A stretch of DNA of 9,352 nt. Source: Planctomycetota bacterium. Its GTDB lineage: Bacteria; Planctomycetota; PUPC01. The DNA lies in the NCBI GenBank assembly GCA_003559755.1, contig PWKM01000060.1:1-9352 (forward strand). The letters run 5' to 3'. Below the pieces are notes generated by a model that had not been told where the DNA came from, did no database searches, and was given only the letters and a program-made list of their open reading frames with translations. The translations under genes and the position numbers were made by a program. Below, in pieces: positions 4,945 through 9,352 of the stretch. Numbering within the stretch: position 1 is the stretch's first letter; every line of letters starts with the position of its first letter.

Positions 4945-6681
4945 TCACTGGGTGCCCCCGTACACGGGGGAGTGTCCGTAGGTGGCGGTGATGGACAGGA
5001 CGGCCATGGCGGTGCCGTAACATCGGCCCGCGTGGGTCGAGTCGCCGTGCGGGAGCCAGCTCCCCCGATAGCCCGGCTCCCGGGAGTCCACGTGCCAGCC
5101 CTTGGCGATCAGTTCGTGGAGCAGGCGCGCTCGCCATTGCTGCCACGGCTCACCGCCGAGCCGGTAGGCGGCGACGGTGCCGGTGTACCACCGGAAGAAA
5201 TCGCCGTGCTCCCAGACCACCGAGGCCGTGGCCAGCCGCCGGGCGGTCGCCCTGGCCGCCTCGGCCGAGCCGAGCAAGTCCCGGTCTGCCGCCAGGACCC
5301 GGGCGATGGGCACGAACGAGATGTCTTCTTCCGGCTCGGTCGTCCCGGGCCGGCTGACCAGGACCGTCGAGTCGTAGTCGGGCTCGTAGTCGCTCAGCCA
5401 GGCGAGCGCGCGGCGGTGGTGCTCGGCGGGGACCGACGCTCCGGCGGCGCGGGCCGCCCCGGTGGCCAGCAGGGCCAGCGTCGTCGTCTCCAGGTCGTCC
5501 CACTTGCCGGACCGGTCCTGGTATTCGACCAGCCGGTCGAGGCAGCGAGCGACCAGCGGCTGGAACCGTTCCCGGATCGCCGGGCCGTCGGTCAGTCGCG
5601 ACGCCTCGCTGAGGGCTGCGACCGCCATCGCCTGGGCGTGGACCCGGCGTTTGCCGGTCACGCCGAACGTGCCGTCCCCCTGTTCCTGGCGAGTGAGCCA
5701 GGAGAGCGCGGAGCGGAGCCGCAACGCAGCCCGGCTCTGGCCAGACGGGCTGTATCCGGCCTGCATCAGTGCGAGTGCCCCGGCGGCGGTGAGCTCGATG
5801 TCGCTGTAGTCCGAACCGGACTCGGCTCGCCAGGAGCCGTCTTCCTCCTGGTTCCGGATGAGCCAGAGCAGCCCGCTCCACACCACGGGCCGGAGGCGAG
5901 AGTTGCGGATGGTCGTGTACCGGGCTCGGGCCAGTGCCGACCCGCCGGGGCCGCCGACGGGCAGAACAGGGGGGCGATCGTCGTATTCGATCGGGGGTTG
6001 CTGCGGATCGGGCTCCAGTTCGAGCTCTTCGACTTCCCGTTCCGGGTCTGCGTCACGCGGCATGTAGGGGGCGGGATATTCGAGTTCCCGGCTGGCCAGG
6101 AGTTCGTCCTCCAGGGGGAAGTCCAGCTCGGTCAGATCGGGGATGCTCTCTCGCATCAGGTCTACGAAATCGGGCTCATCGATGTGGGCGAGTTCGGTCG
6201 GTTCGTCACGCTCGGCGGGCCTGTCCAGGCGCCTCGGGTGGGCCAGGCGGATGCCCGAATCGAACTCGACCGGGACGGGCGGTCGGGCCGGGCCGGCATC
6301 GTGATGCACCATCGCCCACGCCACGTATGCCATGGTCAGGGCGACGAGGGGATAGACCGCCGCTCCCAGGCCGAACCGGCGGACGCGCCGGGCGGCCACT
6401 GCGATGAGCCCGATGAGCCCGACGCGCTGCCGCGCCTGCTCCAGCCGGACCGCCTGGATTTTTTCTGCCAGTCGGGTGTCGAACCCGGGGGACGGTTTCG
6501 TGTCGGGAGCCAGTTCGAGCAGTTTGCCGGTCGCTCGCAGCTCGGCGGCGTGCTTTCGGCATGCGGAGCAACTCTCCAGGTGTTCATCGATTTCGGGCGC
6601 GTTCTCCCGGTCGATCTCGCCGGCCGTGCAGTCGGCCAGCAGCCCCCGTGTCTTCAGGCAATTGGCATTGGGCTCATTCAT
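4945..6681 (-). CDS. Transmembrane zinc-finger anti-sigma factor with exported alpha/alpha-toroid domain
   Basis: A 578-residue protein. Residues 1-45 are a zinc-binding anti-sigma domain: HLESCSAC (34-41) is the H-x3-C-x2-C motif, with a further upstream Cys at 8 or 18. A hydrophobic segment at about 105-124 crosses the membrane, and a weaker one lies at 86-97. Residues about 130-245 are a Pro/Glu/Asp-rich linker. Residues about 262-575 are squalene-cyclase/prenyltransferase-like repeats with QW-type ends: WLIRNQEEDGSW (273-284), WLTRQEQGDGTF (328-339), RLVEYQDRSGKW (383-394) and a terminal repeat (495-575). The start ATGAATGA overlaps the sigma factor stop by 8 bases, so translation is probably coupled and the two form a pair: this protein should hold the sigma factor at the membrane. 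The toroid lacks any recognisable cyclase acid motif and is more likely a binding or sensing domain. The ligand is unknown. A long antisense frame over this gene was rejected. Confidence 0.85.
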   Translation of the reverse strand: MNEPNANCLKTRGLLADCTAGEIDRENAPEIDEHLESCSACRKHAAELRATGKLLELAPDTKPSPGFDTRLAEKIQAVRLEQARQRVGLIGLIAVAARRVRRFGLGAAVYPLVALTMAYVAWAMVHHDAGPARPPVPVEFDSGIRLAHPRRLDRPAERDEPTELAHIDEPDFVDLMRESIPDLTELDFPLEDELLASRELEYPAPYMPRDADPEREVEELELEPDPQQPPIEYDDRPPVLPVGGPGGSALARARYTTIRNSRLRPVVWSGLLWLIRNQEEDGSWRAESGSDYSDIELTAAGALALMQAGYSPSGQSRAALRLRSALSWLTRQEQGDGTFGVTGKRRVHAQAMAVAALSEASRLTDGPAIRERFQPLVARCLDRLVEYQDRSGKWDDLETTTLALLATGAARAAGASVPAEHHRRALAWLSDYEPDYDSTVLVSRPGTTEPEEDISFVPIARVLAADRDLLGSAEAARATARRLATASVVWEHGDFFRWYTGTVAAYRLGGEPWQQWRARLLHELIAKGWHVDSREPGYRGSWLPHGDSTHAGRCYGTAMAVLSITATYGHSPVYGGTQ

Positions 6682-7285
6682 CGTTCTGCCTCGGGCTTGT
6701 CACCGTCTTTTCCTGTTCGACGTTCAGCCGGGTCCTCAACTGTTCGATGGCGGCGTGAATCCTCGATCTCACCGTGCCGATGGGCACGTCGAGGACCTCT
6801 GCCGCCTCCGAATATTTCAATCCCTGGTACTTCACCAGTATGAGGGTCTCCCGGAGGGCCGGGGCCAGAGAGTCCAGTGCTTCCATAACCCGCTCGAACT
6901 CGTCGCGGATTTCGGGGCGGTGCGATGGGTCCTGCGACTCGCCCTCGATAAACTTGCCAAACGACCGGTCGCTCTCGCCCACGTTGGCGTCCAGCGAAAA
7001 CTTGTCGGGCTCGTTTTTGTGCGACCGGTACCGGTCGATCCAAAGGTTCTTGCCGATGCGATACAGGAAGGTGGACAGTTTGGCGCTGGGAACATAGCTC
7101 TTTCGATACTTGTACAGGCGACAGAACACCTCCTGACAGCAATCCTCGGCAAGCTGCCGGTCCCACGTCAGCCGGTAGAAGAAGTTGAGCAGCGGCTGCC
7201 GGTGGCGCCTGACAATCTGCTCGAAGGCCTCTTCATTGCCGTTTTCCTGGAACTCCAACATGAGTTCCGAGTCGGTCTTGCTCAT
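6674..7285 (-). CDS. ECF-family RNA polymerase sigma factor
   Basis: A 203-residue sigma-70-family protein with regions 2 and 4 only, the ECF layout. Region 2 spans about residues 20-88 (AFEQIVRRHRQPLLNFFYRL, then AEDCCQEVFCRLYKY and STFLYRIGKNLWIDRYRS). Region 4 spans about 131-188 (LDSLAPALRETLILVKYQGL, then SEAAEVLDVPIGTVRSRIHA as the helix-turn-helix). The 40-residue linker is acidic. The length is normal. It is the first gene of the minus-strand operon and is directly overlapped by its anti-sigma factor. The first ATG (7285-7283) has no Shine-Dalgarno sequence but an A/T-rich run before it, unlike the other genes here. The next Met, residue 9, is no better. It would direct RNA polymerase to envelope-response genes, possibly including the divergent pseudopilin gene and its own promoter. 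Confidence 0.92.
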   Translation of the reverse strand: MSKTDSELMLEFQENGNEEAFEQIVRRHRQPLLNFFYRLTWDRQLAEDCCQEVFCRLYKYRKSYVPSAKLSTFLYRIGKNLWIDRYRSHKNEPDKFSLDANVGESDRSFGKFIEGESQDPSHRPEIRDEFERVMEALDSLAPALRETLILVKYQGLKYSEAAEVLDVPIGTVRSRIHAAIEQLRTRLNVEQEKTVTSPRQNDE

Positions 7286-7310
7286 ATATTTTTTCGCCGA
7301 CTGCTGGTTC

Positions 7311-7338
7311 TAACGAGAAAGACGGGAAAAAGTTTGCC
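7311..7338 (-). promoter_or_regulatory. Possible ECF-type promoter immediately before the sigma gene
   Basis: On the minus strand GGCAAAC (7338-7332) is followed after 16 bases by CGTTA (7315-7311). This resembles ECF promoters, which have a G/A-rich -35 with AAC and a CGT-type -10. Transcription would start near 7304, about 19 bases before the sigma gene ATG, which would suit autoregulation. The match is loose because this sigma factor's own consensus is unknown. Confidence 0.25.
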
Positions 7339-7441
7339 TGAAGCCCATGTTTTTCCTTCCGGGGGCCCCGGCTCCACAAAGGTAAAGTCGGCCGGGCGGG
7401 CACGGCGCATCCGGTCGCACCGCCCTCGCCCTTCGAAAACC

Positions 7442-7469
7442 ACTATACCACACCGGGGCAGGAAAACAA
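7442..7469 (-). promoter_or_regulatory. Possible sigma-70 promoter for the sigma/anti-sigma operon
   Basis: On the minus strand TATAGT (7447-7442) is a 5/6 match to -10. TTGTTT (7469-7464) is a weak -35 (3/6) at 16-base spacing. The start would be near 7435, giving a 150-base leader. It overlaps one arm of the inverted repeat at 7467-7483, which could act as an operator. Confidence 0.3.
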
Positions 7470-7483
7470 AACATCCGGTTTTG
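7467..7483. repeat. Inverted repeat CAAAAC-N5-GTTTTG
   Basis: Perfect 6-base arms (7467-7472 and 7478-7483) around ATCCG. The form and size suit a dimeric regulator site. It overlaps the -35 of the candidate minus-strand promoter. Confidence 0.4.
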
Positions 7484-7570
7484 CAATGCGGGCGCCCCGG
7501 CCTTGTGCGGCCGAATTCGCCAGACCGCGGCGGCTGAACCCGCCTCATAATAGCATCGGCCCGTTGTGCC

Positions 7571-7600
7571 GCCGGGGTGAGAGCGGGCCTGCTCCCCGGC
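7571..7600. repeat. GC-rich stem-loop in the divergent region
   Basis: GCCGGG (7571-7576) pairs with CCCGGC (7595-7600), and internally GAGC (7581-7584) pairs with GCTC (7591-7594) around a 6-base loop. It lies between the outward-facing promoter candidates, so it may be untranscribed or may insulate the two sides. No T-tract follows. Confidence 0.35.
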
Positions 7601-7620
7601 CCCTCTTTGCAAACAAAACC

Positions 7621-7635
7621 GGGAAAACTTTTCCC
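7621..7635. promoter_or_regulatory. Perfect palindrome abutting the pseudopilin gene promoter
   Basis: GGGAAAACTTTTCCC has 7-base arms around one central C and ends one base before the -35 element at 7636. This position is typical for an activator or repressor operator. A degenerate copy (12 of 15 bases) lies at 7324-7338, just upstream of the sigma gene. Confidence 0.45.
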
Positions 7636-7663
7636 TTTACAATCAATGCGGCTGATGTAAAAT
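7636..7663 (+). promoter_or_regulatory. Sigma-70-like promoter for the pseudopilin-toroid gene
   Basis: TTTACA (7636-7641) and TAAAAT (7658-7663) are each 5/6 matches to the consensus, at 16-base spacing. The start would lie near 7670, about 163 bases before ATG 7833. Confidence 0.5.
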
Positions 7664-7832
7664 AATGTCGCGGCAACAAGGCGGCGAACCGGCCCGGAGA
7701 AATTTTGCTGCCGGGGACGGGGAATCTGTCCGCCGATTGATGAACGAATTACGGATGTACCTTCCGCAAGGAGCAGCATCGGGCCACGGGCGAGCGGAAC
7801 CCGGCACGATGGCACTCGAACAGGGGTGATTC

Positions 7833-9352
7833 ATGCGGGCGCGGGGGTGGTCAAACGCCTTTTCTCTGACCGAACTGATCGTCGTCGTCGCTGCCATCCT
7901 TATCCTGGTCTCGCTCATCGTCGTCGGCTCGAATATGACCTACGGGCGGGCCATGCGCTTGAAGTGCCAGAGCCGGCTGGAACAGATCGGCCACGCCTGC
8001 CTGATGTATGCGTCCGAGAACCAGGGGATGTATCCGCCGGTGTGGAACTTCGCGACGCAGAGCCGCTGGTACGAGACGTTGGCGACGACATACCTGCCGC
8101 ACCCCGAGTTCATCGCCTGCCCGCTCGAGCCGGTTCCTCCCATCACATACCAGAGCACGGGCGAGTTCGCAGAGGCGGACAGTGTGATGGACGGCCTCCG
8201 CTGGCTGGCGGAGAACCAGGAGAAAGACGGGTACTGGGCGGTGGAAAAGTGGGGAGGGAGGACCGGAACACGGGGAGAGGGGTACCACACCGGGACGACC
8301 GCTCTCGCCCTGATGGCATTCCTCTTTTACGGATGTACCGACCAGTACCCTGCCGAATACGCCGGGACCGTCGGCTCCGCGATCGACTGGCTGATCTCCC
8401 GACAGGACGCCTCGACAGGCAGGTTCAGGGGCTACGATTATGGCACCTGGTATCTATACGATCACGCCACGGCGACCATGGCAATGGCCCTCGCCTACAT
8501 CAAGACCGGCCGACAGGACTCCGCCGCGTCGGCCCTGGGCGGGCTCCAGCACCTCGCGGACACCCAGGCGCCCGGCGGCTCGTACGGATGGGGCTATACC
8601 ACCAATAGGAACGACATCTCGATCACCGGCTGGGCCGTCCAGGCGGTCGACATGGGGCAGAAGGCGGGGCTGGCCGGCGTCGGCGGCGCCGGAGCCATGT
8701 TCTGCCGGGACCGCATGGACGGGCTGCTCCGGAACCTGGTCCACAGCAGCGACTATCGGGGTGCATACCGCTTCGGCCCCCACTGGGACAGGGACGATAC
8801 CGGTCACCGGCGGTACGCGGCGACCGCCATCTCGATGCTCACACGGCTGCTGATGAGCCACCAGCCGGGGAGCACCGCCAGCCACACCACCAACAGCGGC
8901 CGGGCCAGGGGCGTGCTCAACCGGCTCCACAACTCGGCCAGCTACTTTACCTTCGCCACAAACCTGGGCAGCCGCAGGTCTCTGTATTACTACTATTACA
9001 TGACGCTGGCCAACACGGTACTGGGCGGCAGCGCCTGGGAGGACTGGGAGCAGAACGTCTGGCCGGGCGAACTGATCGACCGCCAGGACAACGACGGAAG
9101 CTGGCCCCCGGGCATCTGTCACTGGGGCGGATATGGCGGCCGGGCGTACACCACGGCCCTGGCACTCCTGACGCTCGAGGCGGCCATGCCCGGACACTGG
9201 GAACCGACCATCCCGTTCGGCGAATGCAGCTATGGCTATAATGCCGTCCTTGGCAGGACTCGGGAGACGCCCGGGGCCGACACCATCGTCGCCATGGACT
9301 ACCACGGATGGGTCATCCAGCGCCATTTTGACGACCGGGATGGCCTGCCCGA
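7833..9352 (+). CDS. Pseudopilin with an inserted alpha/alpha-toroid (squalene-cyclase-like) domain; 3' end outside window
   Basis: An open frame of 506 complete codons runs off the right edge. It is preceded by AGGGGTGAT (7822-7830), which can pair with 16S rRNA. An in-frame TGA at 7827 fixes the start at ATG 7833. The N-terminus is a type IV/type II prepilin signal: NA|FSLTELIVVV, with cleavage expected between Ala9 and Phe10, Glu at +5 (E14), and a hydrophobic helix to about residue 32. Residues 45-105 continue as a pseudopilin (QSRLEQIGHACLMYASENQG, 46-65, and FIACPLEP, 93-100). Residues about 108-455 are toroid repeats: WLAENQEKDGYW (124-135), WLISRQDASTGRF (186-198), WPGELIDRQDNDGSW (410-424) and GGRAYTTALALLTLE (435-449). 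From about 461 the pseudopilin pattern resumes (FGECSYGYN, 462-470; ADTIVAMDYHGW, 482-493), as in planctomycete H-X9-DG pseudopilins. It is divergent from the sigma/anti-sigma operon. It is probably a minor pilus or secretion-system component displaying a toroid domain. Confidence 0.88.
   Translation, partial: MRARGWSNAFSLTELIVVVAAILILVSLIVVGSNMTYGRAMRLKCQSRLEQIGHACLMYASENQGMYPPVWNFATQSRWYETLATTYLPHPEFIACPLEPVPPITYQSTGEFAEADSVMDGLRWLAENQEKDGYWAVEKWGGRTGTRGEGYHTGTTALALMAFLFYGCTDQYPAEYAGTVGSAIDWLISRQDASTGRFRGYDYGTWYLYDHATATMAMALAYIKTGRQDSAASALGGLQHLADTQAPGGSYGWGYTTNRNDISITGWAVQAVDMGQKAGLAGVGGAGAMFCRDRMDGLLRNLVHSSDYRGAYRFGPHWDRDDTGHRRYAATAISMLTRLLMSHQPGSTASHTTNSGRARGVLNRLHNSASYFTFATNLGSRRSLYYYYYMTLANTVLGGSAWEDWEQNVWPGELIDRQDNDGSWPPGICHWGGYGGRAYTTALALLTLEAAMPGHWEPTIPFGECSYGYNAVLGRTRETPGADTIVAMDYHGWVIQRHFDDRDGLP

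Larger units (their letters stand above)
7286..7832. other. Divergent control region between the sigma-factor operon and the pseudopilin-toroid gene
   Basis: These 547 bases hold no convincing gene. One long minus-strand frame crosses them but has no domain and no ribosome binding site. The region holds promoter candidates for both directions, perfect palindromes at 7621-7635 and 7467-7483, and a GC-rich stem-loop at 7571-7600. It also holds mirrored copies of a TTGCAA...AACCGG motif. These are listed separately. Confidence 0.6.

Noticed and set aside
4954..4969. CCCCCGTACACGGGGG palindrome as a terminator
   Set aside because: It lies inside the last codons of the anti-sigma gene and lacks a T-tract on either strand. 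The hairpin at 4788-4814 is the better candidate.
4786..6843. 685-residue plus-strand frame antisense to the anti-sigma gene
   Set aside because: It is long only because of high GC. It covers the antisense of the zinc-finger, membrane and toroid gene and of part of the sigma factor, and it shows no domain of its own.
7282..7815. 177-residue minus-strand frame in the divergent region
   Set aside because: It spans the promoters and palindromes, has no recognisable domain or ribosome binding site, and overlaps the start of the sigma gene.
7826..8608. 260-residue plus-strand frame starting MIHAGAG
   Set aside because: It is out of frame with the prepilin signal and toroid repeats that start at 7833, and its composition is Arg/Pro-rich.

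Overview
The window is GC-rich bacterial DNA and most likely comes from a planctomycete, possibly near Phycisphaerae. The grounds are a combination of protein types: a PEP-CTERM protein with an SdrD_B-type repeat, a secreted LamG protein, an ECF sigma factor coupled to a membrane anti-sigma factor with a large exported domain, and a pseudopilin with the planctomycete-style C-terminus. The species cannot be fixed from the sequence alone. No tRNA, rRNA, CRISPR array, insertion sequence or phage gene was seen.

Left part (1-2325). The C-terminal 56 codons of an unrecognised gene end at 173. An AT-rich regulatory stretch follows, with a near-perfect sigma-54 promoter at 668-684. Behind it lies a structured leader and then a 365-residue PEP-CTERM surface protein (838-1935), closed by a strong GAAA-capped hairpin. 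A 78-residue two-helix membrane protein follows (2089-2325).

Middle part (2326-4718). A sigma-70-like promoter (2474-2502) precedes a half-length PurL/AIR-synthase-superfamily protein (2650-3759). This protein has lost the canonical histidine motif and gained a cysteine cluster. A secreted LamG-domain protein follows (3870-4718). A terminator for the opposite strand lies at 4778-4814.

Right part (4945-9352). On the minus strand, an ECF sigma factor (7285-6674) and a zinc-finger transmembrane anti-sigma factor (6681-4945) overlap by 8 bases. The outer part of the anti-sigma factor is an alpha/alpha-toroid (squalene-cyclase-like repeat) domain. Divergent from them, across a 547-base control region rich in inverted and mirrored motifs, is a plus-strand gene that runs off the window (7833-9352). 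It encodes a type II pseudopilin N-terminus, a long toroid domain inserted in the middle, and the start of a pseudopilin C-terminus.

The most notable point is that the pseudopilin and the anti-sigma factor carry recognisably the same terminal toroid repeat, with matching key-residue spacing, and are transcribed divergently. This suggests a pilus-like surface component and a cognate transmembrane signalling pair built on one fold. The link is inferred from homology and gene arrangement and is not demonstrated.
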